DNA from: JBJHBP01 sp050485645
Lineage (GTDB): Bacteria; Pseudomonadota; Gammaproteobacteria; Steroidobacterales; Rariloculaceae
NCBI GenBank assembly: GCA_050485645.1
Contig: JBJHBT010000008.1
Span: 62,001 to 126,000 of the forward strand
Direction of reading: 5' to 3'
Length of the DNA: 64,000 nt
Below the pieces are notes generated by a model. The model was given only the letters and a program-made list of their open reading frames with translations. It ran no database searches and was not told the origin of the DNA. The position numbers and the translations under genes were made by a program. Below are positions 1-6,730 of this stretch, in pieces. Within the stretch, counting starts at the first letter, position 1. The number at the start of each line of letters is the position of its first letter.

Positions 1-295
1 GCGTTATCTGGGGTCGTACCCGCTGCTGCCCGACAACTCCCGGCGCGCCGGCGCCGAGACCACGCTCAACCTGCGTGGCGCCTATACGATCCAGCGTACG
101 ACGATTTACGCGGACCTGTTCAATGCTCTCAACCGCAGAGGCAATGACATCGTCTACTGGTACGAGGCGCATGTGGAAGGCTTTGACCCGCCGGGGCTGG
201 GTGCCGATGACATCGACTGCGACATCGTCAACTGCCGGATGAGTCGCGCGATGGAGCCCCGCACGGTGCGCGTGGGTGTGAGAGTCGCCTTTTGA
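1..295 (+). CDS. TonB-dependent receptor, C-terminal fragment
   Basis: This is the 3' end of a gene cut by the left edge of the window; frame 2 is open from base 2 to the TGA at 293-295. The 97 visible residues have alternating hydrophobic/polar strands, a segment TTIYADLFNALNRRGNDIVY typical of the last barrel strands (…DLFNALN… is a common TonB-receptor C-terminal motif), and end in Val-Ala-Phe. A terminal aromatic residue is the outer-membrane beta-barrel assembly signal. The substrate cannot be told from this fragment. It is probably a separate transcript from the riboswitch operon that follows. Confidence 0.72.
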   Translation, partial: RYLGSYPLLPDNSRRAGAETTLNLRGAYTIQRTTIYADLFNALNRRGNDIVYWYEAHVEGFDPPGLGADDIDCDIVNCRMSRAMEPRTVRVGVRVAF

Positions 296-306
296 GCAGC
301 TGGACG

Positions 307-328
307 GGCTGGACCAGTTGGACCAGCC
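307..328 (+). terminator. Possible hairpin terminator after the truncated receptor
   Basis: A short inverted repeat (GGCTGG at 307-312 and CCAGCC at 323-328, 10-base loop) lies 11 bases after the stop of the truncated receptor. There is no U-tract, so it may not terminate by itself. Confidence 0.25.
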
Positions 329-345
329 GTGGAAGCCGCCGCCAC

Positions 346-374
346 TTCCGCCCGTACCGTCATTCCATTATGAT
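346..374 (+). promoter_or_regulatory. Probable sigma-70 promoter of the thiamin operon
   Basis: A good -10 hexamer TATGAT lies at 369-374, with a weak -35 (TTCCGC, 346-351) 17 bases upstream. Transcription would begin near 381, just before the first base of the TPP riboswitch, which is the expected layout. The -35 match is poor, so the call rests on the -10 and its position. Confidence 0.42.
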
Positions 375-390
375 GGCGCCCGCAATCTGA

Positions 391-477
391 CACCGAGGGG
401 TGGCCCGGCAGGGCCTGAGAGACTGGTGCATCCGGTCAACCCTTTGAACCTGATCCGGTTAGTACCGGCGAAGGGAC
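391..477 (+). promoter_or_regulatory. TPP riboswitch (THI element)
   Basis: The conserved core of the thiamin pyrophosphate aptamer is directly visible: GAGGGGTGGC at 395-404, CCTGAGA at 414-420 (the CUGAGA motif that binds the pyrimidine), and at 439-476 ACCCTTTGAACCTGATCCGG followed by TTAGTACCGGCGAAGGGA. The variable P3 stem is short. It lies about 70 bases upstream of a TonB receptor gene followed by thiamin transport and kinase genes, matching the known regulon of this riboswitch. Binding of TPP should turn the operon off, probably through the hairpin at 514-540. Confidence 0.96.
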
Positions 478-513
478 GGGAGCTTCCTCTGTTTCCCCAC
501 TCGCTAGACGGAC

Positions 514-540
514 CGGATCTCTTCTTTACAGGGAGATCCG
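514..540 (+). promoter_or_regulatory. Shine-Dalgarno-sequestering hairpin (riboswitch expression platform)
   Basis: CGGATCTC (514-521) is perfectly complementary to GAGATCCG (533-540), with an 11-base loop. The ribosome binding site AGGGAG (530-535) of the receptor gene at 543 sits partly in the loop and partly in the 3' arm, so folding would block initiation. There is no U-tract, which argues for translational rather than transcriptional control. The antisequestering partner in the TPP-free state was not identified. Confidence 0.6.
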
Positions 541-542
541 CC

Positions 543-2657
543 ATGTATCGCATCCACCGTACCGCAGTCGTGCTGGCCACCGTCGTGCTGATGCCAGCCT
601 ACGCCCAATCCACCGATCCCGTCGACGAGATCATCGTTACCGCCGATTTCCGTGCAGCGACGGCCCGCGAACTGCCGCTCAGCGTGACGGTGTTCGATGC
701 GGAGACGCTGCGCACCGCCAGCGTTCAGCACTGGGAAGAAATGGTTGCGCATGTGCCGAACCTGAATCTGTCGGGTGAGGGTTCGCGCGCCCGATATTTT
801 CAGTTGCGCGGCATCGGAGAGCTGGAACAGTACGACGGTGCACCGAACCCTTCGGTGGGCTTCGTGATCGACGACATCGATTTCTCTGCCCTGGGCAGTG
901 CGGCGACGCTGTTCGATGTGGACCGCATCGAGGTGTTGCGAGGTCCGCAGGGTACGCGGTATGGCGCGAACGCGCTGGGCGGGTTGATCTACATGCGCTC
1001 GGCTGCGCCGACGGGCGCGTTCTCCACGCGCTTCGAAGTCACTGGCGGCAATGATGGTACGCGTGCGGTCGGCGCCGCCGTGGGTGGGCCGGCCAGCGAC
1101 AACCTCGCGTACCGGTTGTCGGTGCATCAGTACGAGTCCGACGGTTTCCGGTACAACGCATGGCTCGATCGAAGCGACACCTACCGTCGCGATGAACTCA
1201 CCACGCGCGCGAAGCTGGCCTGGATGCCCTCCGATCGTGTCAGCGTTGATGTGACCGGTGTGTACATCGATGTCGACAACGGCTATGACGCCTGGGCGAT
1301 CGACAACAGCTTCACCACACAGTCCGACCGGCCGGGCCGCGATGCACAGACTTCCACCGCCGGATCGGTGCGTGTCACCGCCGACCTCGATGACTATCAG
1401 CTGGTCAGCATCACCGGCGCCGCGCGTTCCGAAGTCGTATTCAGTTTCGATGCCGACTGGGGCAATGCAGTGCTCTGGGATCCGTACGTGTATGACTACT
1501 TCGCCGAGACGCTGCGCGAACGGCGCACGCTGAATCAGGAGCTCCGCCTGGTTTCCGGGGATGGCGCGGTAGCCGGCGGGCGCGGCCAGTGGCTGATCGG
1601 CGCCTATCTGCTGCAGCTGGATGAATCCAACGATCAGAGCATGGCGGGCATCTACGTGGACGGTGACTGGTGCGACCCCTGCGAACTGGAGCTGCGCACG
1701 CTGAGTGACTACGATGCGCGCAACACCGCGCTGTTCGGGCAGTTCGAAGTGGCGCTGTCGGATCGCATCGATCTTACCGCCGGCCTGCGCGCGGAACGGC
1801 GTACGGCGCGCTATGCGGACACGGCCGGCAACCTCTTCCGCCCCACGGATGACATGCTTGGTGGCGATGTCGCGATCGGTCTGCGTGTCAGCGAAGCAGT
1901 CGGCGCCTACGTCCGCCTTGCACGTGGCTACAAGGCCGGTGGCTTCAATCTCGACTTTGCCGGTGTGGATTTCGACGAGTTCGACAACCTTACGCCGGAC
2001 CAGATCACCTACGGCGCAGAGACGCTGTGGAATGTGGAGCTCGGCGTCAAGGGCCGGTGGCTGAACGGCCGGCTTGCCGCCGAGCTCGGTCTGTTCGAAT
2101 CGCGCTGGCATGACCAGCAGGTGAAAATTCCGCTGCAGCTGCAACTCGGTGATCCCACCTCGTTCCAGTTCCTTACCCAGAATGCCGACAGAAGCGTGCA
2201 CCGTGGACTGGAGAGTTCGCTGCGCTATCAGGCACACGATCGTGTGACGCTGTTCGCGACGCTGGGCCTGCTGCGCACGCGCATTCGATCGTTCGCCGTG
2301 TACCCGGAACTGGAAGGTCGGGCTCAGGCACACGCGCCGTCCCATACCTATGCGGTCGGTGCCGACTACCGGGCGCCGGGCGGCTGGCTGGCACGACTGG
2401 AAGTCACCGGGCGCGGCTCGTACTACTTCGACTACAGCCACGATCAGAAGGCCGAGGCCCACACATTGCTCAACCTGCGTGCGGGGCGCGACTTCGGTGG
2501 TTGGCATGTGTCGCTGTGGGCGCGCAACCTGCTGAACAGGGAGTACCACGTGCGCGGATTCTTCTTCGGCAACGAGCCGCCGGATTTTCCGGACACGCTG
2601 TACACCCGCCTGGGTGACCCACGACACTACGGTGTCACACTGCGCTACCGCCTCTAA
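543..2657 (+). CDS. TPP-regulated TonB-dependent outer-membrane receptor (predicted thiamin uptake)
   Basis: This 704-residue outer-membrane beta-barrel is expected to import thiamin or a thiamin precursor using the TonB proton-motive-force system. A signal peptide (about residues 1-20, ending …LMPAYAQ) is followed by the TonB box-like DEIIVTA, a plug domain with RGIGELEQYDG and the conserved IEVLRGPQGTRYGANALGG near residues 130-145, and a barrel ending in RYRL. The ATG at 543 has an AGGGAG ribosome site and follows the TPP riboswitch; the frame stays open upstream to 318, but that part is the riboswitch itself and is not translated. Substrate assignment is inferred from the riboswitch and the PnuC-like and kinase genes downstream. 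The last residue is Leu rather than the usual Phe. Confidence 0.9.
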   Translation: MYRIHRTAVVLATVVLMPAYAQSTDPVDEIIVTADFRAATARELPLSVTVFDAETLRTASVQHWEEMVAHVPNLNLSGEGSRARYFQLRGIGELEQYDGAPNPSVGFVIDDIDFSALGSAATLFDVDRIEVLRGPQGTRYGANALGGLIYMRSAAPTGAFSTRFEVTGGNDGTRAVGAAVGGPASDNLAYRLSVHQYESDGFRYNAWLDRSDTYRRDELTTRAKLAWMPSDRVSVDVTGVYIDVDNGYDAWAIDNSFTTQSDRPGRDAQTSTAGSVRVTADLDDYQLVSITGAARSEVVFSFDADWGNAVLWDPYVYDYFAETLRERRTLNQELRLVSGDGAVAGGRGQWLIGAYLLQLDESNDQSMAGIYVDGDWCDPCELELRTLSDYDARNTALFGQFEVALSDRIDLTAGLRAERRTARYADTAGNLFRPTDDMLGGDVAIGLRVSEAVGAYVRLARGYKAGGFNLDFAGVDFDEFDNLTPDQITYGAETLWNVELGVKGRWLNGRLAAELGLFESRWHDQQVKIPLQLQLGDPTSFQFLTQNADRSVHRGLESSLRYQAHDRVTLFATLGLLRTRIRSFAVYPELEGRAQAHAPSHTYAVGADYRAPGGWLARLEVTGRGSYYFDYSHDQKAEAHTLLNLRAGRDFGGWHVSLWARNLLNREYHVRGFFFGNEPPDFPDTLYTRLGDPRHYGVTLRYRL

Positions 2658-2669
2658 CCGGAGATCGTC

Positions 2670-2951
2670 ATGCCTCGAATAACCGCGGAACTGAGCCTGT
2701 ACCCGATGGGCGGGAATCCGATCGCCAGGGTCATCGCTTTCATCAGCGAGCTGGAAGGCAGTGAGAATGTCGAGATCATCGTCAATCAGCTCAGCACCCA
2801 GATGCGCGGCGAGCTTGCCGACGTGCTGGCGCTGGTTGGCCGGGCCACCGAACGCGCGTTCGCAGCCGGCGGTCCGGATGCGCTGGTGGTGAAGATTCTG
2901 AACGCCGATCTGCCGATCGGCGAGCCGCCCGACCTGACTCTGCGTACCTGA
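2670..2951 (+). CDS. Small thiamin-binding-type protein (MTH1187/YqgV family)
   Basis: A 93-residue protein with a ferredoxin-like fold signature: MPRITAELSLYPMGGNPIAR at the start, then an EIIVNQLSTQMRGELADVL segment and ALVVKILNADLP near the end. It resembles the DUF77/MTH1187-YqgV family, whose members have been reported to bind thiamin or its hydroxymethylpyrimidine moiety. No signal peptide is seen, so it should be cytoplasmic. It starts 12 bases after the TPP-regulated receptor and 10 bases before the PnuC-like transporter, so it is surely co-transcribed with them. Its exact role (thiamin buffering or delivery to the kinase) is inferred from family and context. Confidence 0.78.
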   Translation: MPRITAELSLYPMGGNPIARVIAFISELEGSENVEIIVNQLSTQMRGELADVLALVGRATERAFAAGGPDALVVKILNADLPIGEPPDLTLRT

Positions 2952-2961
2952 GCACGGCCCG

Positions 2962-3546
2962 GTGTCGCCGTTGGAAGTTGCCGCGGTCGCGTTCGCGATC
3001 GTCTATCTGGTGCTGGCCATACGCCAGAACATTCTGTGCTGGCCGGCGGCATTGGTCAGCGTGACGCTGTCGCTGATCGTGTTGTTCGACGCCAGGCTCT
3101 ACATGGACTCCGCATTGCAGATTTTCTACGCCGCGATGGCCGTGTACGGCTGGTATCAGTGGCTGCATGGCGGGCGAGATCGCGGTGGCGTCCGGGTGGG
3201 AACCTGGCCTGTGCAGCGACATCTGATCGCCATTGCATCGATTCTTGTGCTTGGCATCTCACTGGGTTGGCTGATGAGCCTGACCGATGCGGCGTTTCCG
3301 TATACCGATTCGCTGACCACGGTGGCGGCCATCGTTACCACGTATATGGTTGCGAAGAAAGTGCTGGAGAACTGGATCTACTGGTTCGTTATCGACGCGG
3401 TGTCGGTGTACATATACTACGCACGGGATCTCTACCTGTTCGCGGGGCTGTTCGTGTTCTATCTGGTTCTGATCGTCGTCGGATTCCGCGCCTGGCTGGC
3501 CGACATGCGTCGCCAGCAGCCGGAGGATGTAGCCGTTGCCGTCTGA
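2962..3546 (+). CDS. pnuT: PnuC-family inner-membrane transporter, predicted thiamin transporter (PnuT)
   Basis: A 194-residue membrane protein with about seven hydrophobic segments. The PnuC family signatures are visible: YGWYQWLHGG near residue 55 and WIYWFVIDAVSVYIYYARDL near residue 140. PnuC transporters move vitamins such as nicotinamide riboside by facilitated diffusion, with trapping by phosphorylation. The variants under TPP riboswitch control (PnuT) are predicted to carry thiamin. The start is GTG at 2962. The next gene, a kinase, overlaps the last 11 bases, consistent with transport coupled to phosphorylation. Confidence 0.88.
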   Translation: MSPLEVAAVAFAIVYLVLAIRQNILCWPAALVSVTLSLIVLFDARLYMDSALQIFYAAMAVYGWYQWLHGGRDRGGVRVGTWPVQRHLIAIASILVLGISLGWLMSLTDAAFPYTDSLTTVAAIVTTYMVAKKVLENWIYWFVIDAVSVYIYYARDLYLFAGLFVFYLVLIVVGFRAWLADMRRQQPEDVAVAV

Positions 3547-4423
3547 TGCGGCGGCTGTCGATGCAGGCATCGGTCGGGCGGTTCGGTCGGCGGTTGCCGA
3601 ACTGCTCCGCGACCGCAACGCGGAGCTGTCGATCCGTCCGCTTACCGGTGGCATAGGCAACAGAAGCTATCTGGTGGCCGCCGAGGGGCAGCGCTGGGTC
3701 GTGCGTCTGCCCAAGCCGGCGTCCGCCGGCAGCACGCTGGACGTACGAACCGAGCACCGGGTGATGTCACAGGCAGCGGCCGCCGGTTTCGCGCCGCCGG
3801 CCATAGTCAGTGAGCCGGGCACCGGCGTGCTGGTCACCCGGTACGTTCCGCACGCCCGTGCATGGACGGCCGGCGATGCGCGCTGGACAGACAACATCGT
3901 GCGCCTTGCCAAACTGCTGCGCGGTCTGCACCGCCTGCGTACCGACCTGCCGCCATTCGATGCACCGTCCGCCGCGATCGGCTACCTGAAACGTGCCGAG
4001 GGCGCGGATCAGATGGCTCCGGAACAGCCCGATTGGGCGGGAGAACTGGAACGACTGGCGCGCGTCTACGACGAGCAGCAATGCGACACCGTGCTGTGTC
4101 ACAACGATCTGGTGGCCGCGAACGTGCTCGATGACGGACGTCTGTGGCTGGTGGACTTCGAATACGCGGTGTCGGGATCGCCGGTGCTCGATCTTGCAGG
4201 TGTCGCCGGCATGAACGACTTCGATGACTCACGCCGGCACCATCTGATCGAAGCGTATTTCGCCGGGTCCGAGCCGTCCTTCGGCCCGGACGTGCTCGAA
4301 CGTACGATCCGCATGGTCCGGTTGCTCGGCTACTTCTGGGCCGTGGCCTGTGTGGCCCGGGCGGATGACCCGGAGCCGTTTGAACTGTTCGCCCGGCATA
4401 CGGCGGTGGTGCTCCGAAACTGA
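3536..4423 (+). CDS. Aminoglycoside/choline kinase-fold phosphotransferase, predicted thiamin kinase
   Basis: A 295-residue kinase of the APH/ChoK fold. It has a glycine-containing loop (LTGGIGNRSYLV, about residues 37-48), the Brenner catalytic motif LCHNDLVAANVLDD near residue 190 (catalytic Asp and Asn present) and the metal-binding WLVDFEYA about 20 residues later. Start TTG 3536 overlaps the stop of the PnuT gene and is preceded by GGAGG at 3522-3526. Position in a TPP-riboswitch operon next to a PnuC-type transporter suggests that it phosphorylates incoming thiamin and traps it, as E. coli ThiK does in thiamin salvage. Other small amino alcohols remain possible substrates. Confidence 0.82.
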   Translation: MPSDAAAVDAGIGRAVRSAVAELLRDRNAELSIRPLTGGIGNRSYLVAAEGQRWVVRLPKPASAGSTLDVRTEHRVMSQAAAAGFAPPAIVSEPGTGVLVTRYVPHARAWTAGDARWTDNIVRLAKLLRGLHRLRTDLPPFDAPSAAIGYLKRAEGADQMAPEQPDWAGELERLARVYDEQQCDTVLCHNDLVAANVLDDGRLWLVDFEYAVSGSPVLDLAGVAGMNDFDDSRRHHLIEAYFAGSEPSFGPDVLERTIRMVRLLGYFWAVACVARADDPEPFELFARHTAVVLRN

Positions 4424-4436
4424 GGTACGATGAGCC

Positions 4437-5342
4437 ATGGCGGACAGGGCGAGGCTTGCGTTTATCGGGCTCGGCGTCATGGGATTCCCGATGGCCGGCT
4501 GGCTGTCGCGGGCAGGCCATGACGTCACGGTGTTCAATCGCACGCGGGCGCGTGCCGAGCGCTGGTGCGCCACCTACGCCGGCACCGTCGCGGAATCGCC
4601 CGCCGCGGCGGCTTCCGGGGCGGATGTCGTGTTCAGCTGTGTTGGCGACGATCCGGATCTGCGCCAGATTGCGCTGGGGCCGGGCGGCGTGCTCGAGGGG
4701 CTGTCCGCCGGCAGCGTGTTCTGTGATCACACGACGGCATCCGCCGCCGCGGCCCGTGAAATCGCCGCGGCCGTCAGCGAACGAGGTGGTTTCGCGCTGG
4801 ATGCGCCCGTGTCCGGCGGACAGGCCGGCGCGGAGAAAGGGCAGCTGACCATCATGGTCGGTGGCGATCCGCAGGCGTTCGCCCGTGCCGAGCCCGTCAT
4901 GCGTGCCTATGCCGGTCAGGCCCGCCTGCTCGGCCCGGCTGGCGCCGGTCAGCTGGCCAAGATGGTCAATCAGATCGCGATCGCCGGGCTGGTGCAGGGG
5001 CTGGCGGAGGCGCTGAATTTCGCCGCACGCGCCGGACTGGATCCGGAAGCCGTTGTGGATGTGATCTCCAAAGGCGCGGCGCAATCGTGGCAGATGGACA
5101 ATCGCTGGAAAACCATGGTCGGCGGCGAGTTCGAGTTCGGATTTGCCGTTGAGTGGATGCGCAAGGATCTGCGCATCTGTCTGGAAGAGGCGCGCCGCAA
5201 TGGTGCCGAATTGCCGGTCGCCGCGCTGGTGGATCAGTTTTACGCCGACGTTGTCGGCATGGGCGGCCGGCGCTGGGATACCTCCAGTCTGATCGCGCGC
5301 CTCAATCGTAGCGAGGACAACAATGCATCCGGTGCTGACTGA
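4437..5342 (+). CDS. NAD(P)-dependent oxidoreductase, 3-hydroxyisobutyrate dehydrogenase family
   Basis: A 301-residue beta-hydroxyacid dehydrogenase. The N-terminal Rossmann motif is LAFIGLGVMGFPMAGWL, the substrate-binding loop DAPVSGGQAGAEKGQLTIMV is near residue 120, and the catalytic lysine lies in GAGQLAKMVNQ near residue 178. The C-terminal helical domain is complete. Members reduce tartronate semialdehyde, succinic semialdehyde or glyoxylate, or oxidise 3-hydroxyisobutyrate; sequence alone does not decide between them. It starts 13 bases after the kinase and overlaps tesB by 20 bases, so it probably lies in the same transcript as the thiamin genes, with no obvious functional link. Confidence 0.88.
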   Translation: MADRARLAFIGLGVMGFPMAGWLSRAGHDVTVFNRTRARAERWCATYAGTVAESPAAAASGADVVFSCVGDDPDLRQIALGPGGVLEGLSAGSVFCDHTTASAAAAREIAAAVSERGGFALDAPVSGGQAGAEKGQLTIMVGGDPQAFARAEPVMRAYAGQARLLGPAGAGQLAKMVNQIAIAGLVQGLAEALNFAARAGLDPEAVVDVISKGAAQSWQMDNRWKTMVGGEFEFGFAVEWMRKDLRICLEEARRNGAELPVAALVDQFYADVVGMGGRRWDTSSLIARLNRSEDNNASGAD

Positions 5343-6198
5343 TCTGCTGCAACTGCTCGAGCTGGAGCGCATCGAGGAAAACATATTCCGTGGCGAAAGC
5401 CGCGACATCGGCAGCACGCGCGTCTTTGGCGGCCAGGTGCTGGGTCAGGCGCTGACCGCCGCCAGTTACACGGTGGAAGATCGCGAGGTGCATTCGCTGC
5501 ACGCCTACTTTCTGCGCGCCGGTGACGTGAACGCACCCATCGTCTACGAGGTCGATCGTGCCCGCGACGGCACCAGCTTCAGCAACCGGCGCGTGGTGGC
5601 CATCCAGCATGGCCGCCCCATATTCAACATGGCCGCGTCCTTCCAGATACCGGAGCAGGGACTGGAGCATCAGGCCGCCATTCCCGATGTGACACCACCC
5701 GAAGCGTTGACCGATCTGCGTGAACTGCCCGAGGCACTGCTCACGGGGCTGTCCGGCCCCATGCGCCGCTTCCTGACTCACGAGAGACCTTTCGAAATGC
5801 GGCCGGTGGATCCGGTGCTGCTGCTGACACCGGAGCCCACGGCGCCCCGCCGCGAAGTGTGGATCAGAACGCGCGATCGCGTTGCCGATGCGCCCGAACT
5901 GCACCGCAATCTGCTGGCCTATATTTCCGATTATCAGCTGCTGGGCACGTCGATACTGCCGCACGGCGTGCGCTTCGGTGATCCGCGAATGCAGATTGCG
6001 AGTCTGGACCACGCCCTGTGGTTTCACCGGCCGTTCCGGGTCGATGACTGGCTGCTGTACTCGATGGACAGTCCCAGTGCGTCCGGCGCGCGGGGGCTGG
6101 CGCTGGGGCGCTTCTACGCCCGCGACGGCGCACTGGTGGCGTCGACGGCGCAGGAGGGGCTGATCCGCCTGTGGCCCCGGTCCGGAGGCGAAGCCTGA
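5323..6198 (+). CDS. tesB: Acyl-CoA thioesterase II
   Basis: A 291-residue double hot-dog thioesterase that hydrolyses medium- and long-chain acyl-CoA in the cytoplasm. The opening segment (LLELERIEENIFRGES) and the family hallmark FGGQVLGQALTAA near residue 36 match TesB. The second hot-dog contains the active-site region SLDHALWFHRPFRVDDWLL near residue 225 and the C-terminal GLIR. Length agrees with E. coli TesB (286). The start ATG 5323 lies inside the end of the preceding dehydrogenase gene, indicating coupled translation. Confidence 0.93.
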   Translation: MHPVLTDLLQLLELERIEENIFRGESRDIGSTRVFGGQVLGQALTAASYTVEDREVHSLHAYFLRAGDVNAPIVYEVDRARDGTSFSNRRVVAIQHGRPIFNMAASFQIPEQGLEHQAAIPDVTPPEALTDLRELPEALLTGLSGPMRRFLTHERPFEMRPVDPVLLLTPEPTAPRREVWIRTRDRVADAPELHRNLLAYISDYQLLGTSILPHGVRFGDPRMQIASLDHALWFHRPFRVDDWLLYSMDSPSASGARGLALGRFYARDGALVASTAQEGLIRLWPRSGGEA

Positions 6199-6216
6199 GT
6201 CCTGAGTCCTGAGTCC
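6196..6216 (+). repeat. Three tandem copies of the 7-mer TGAGTCC
   Basis: TGAGTCC occurs three times head to tail (6196-6202, 6203-6209, 6210-6216). The first TGA is the stop codon of tesB. It looks like slippage-derived expansion; no function is evident. Confidence 0.8.
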
Positions 6217-6604
6217 GGTCGGCCCTGTGCGAATCCTTCTCATTGACAGTCTCTGCGCAGTCACGCCGTGACCGAAAAATAACGTTTGCGGAAAGACCTG
6301 AGGTTGCCGTCGAGGCGCCGACTTTCCGCCGCACGGCCGGGCCGGGTGCGTTGAATCCCGGTCACGCGTTGCGACAGTCAGAAGCCCGACGCGCGTCCCG
6401 TACACCTCTTCGAGCCGTTTGTCTCGCGCAACATGGTATCCGGCATGGGTGGGATCCCGAGGCTCCGGCGCTTGGACATCATCATCTGTTGCCTTTGAGC
6501 AACATCGTTGTCAGGTTCGTCGATGCAGAGAGAATACTGGATGAATGGTCTCTCAGAGCTGCATCGCAAGTGGTGACCGGTGAAGTGTTGCGCTCAATCA
6601 TCAG

Positions 6605-6633
6605 TTGACGCAGCGGTTCCGGTATTGTATACA
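6605..6633 (+). promoter_or_regulatory. Sigma-70 promoter of the 1119-residue TonB receptor gene
   Basis: The -35 hexamer TTGACG (6605-6610) and -10 hexamer TATACA (6628-6633) are separated by exactly 17 bases. The predicted start site near 6640 gives a leader of about 90 bases before the ATG at 6731. The -10 lies inside the palindrome TTGTATACAA, so a protein bound there would block transcription. Confidence 0.7.
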
Positions 6634-6634
6634 A
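6625..6634. promoter_or_regulatory. Palindromic operator TTGTATACAA (predicted GntR/FCD site)
   Basis: A perfect 10-base palindrome overlaps the -10 of the receptor promoter. The identical sequence recurs at 11786-11795, upstream of a GntR-family regulator gene. TTGTATACAA-type half-sites around TNGTNNNACNA are typical of FadR/FCD regulators, so repression by the product of 11920-12618 is the natural reading. Confidence 0.68.
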
Positions 6635-6730
6635 AGCGCACTGGATCGTCGTTCGTATGCAAAATTCAAAGTGGCGACGATGCTCAGGGGACATTCCTAT
6701 CAGCTTCTTCCTTAACTTGGGGGCTAACAT

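Larger units (their letters stand above)
6199..6730. other. 532-base intergenic region between tesB and a TonB receptor gene
   Basis: No convincing reading frame is present. After the TGAGTCC repeats the left 350 bases show nothing recognisable. The right end holds a strong promoter (6605-6633) and an overlapping palindromic operator (6625-6634), followed by a leader of about 90 bases to the receptor start. Confidence 0.6.

Noticed and set aside
318..542. N-terminal extension of the thiamin receptor to 318.
   Set aside because: This segment contains the promoter, aptamer and hairpin, and codes for nothing like a signal peptide.
504..2627. A 707-codon open frame on the minus strand opposite the thiamin receptor gene.
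   Set aside because: It mirrors the receptor gene in GC-rich DNA, has no family signature and overlaps the riboswitch. The receptor on the plus strand has a riboswitch, ribosome site and clear homology motifs.
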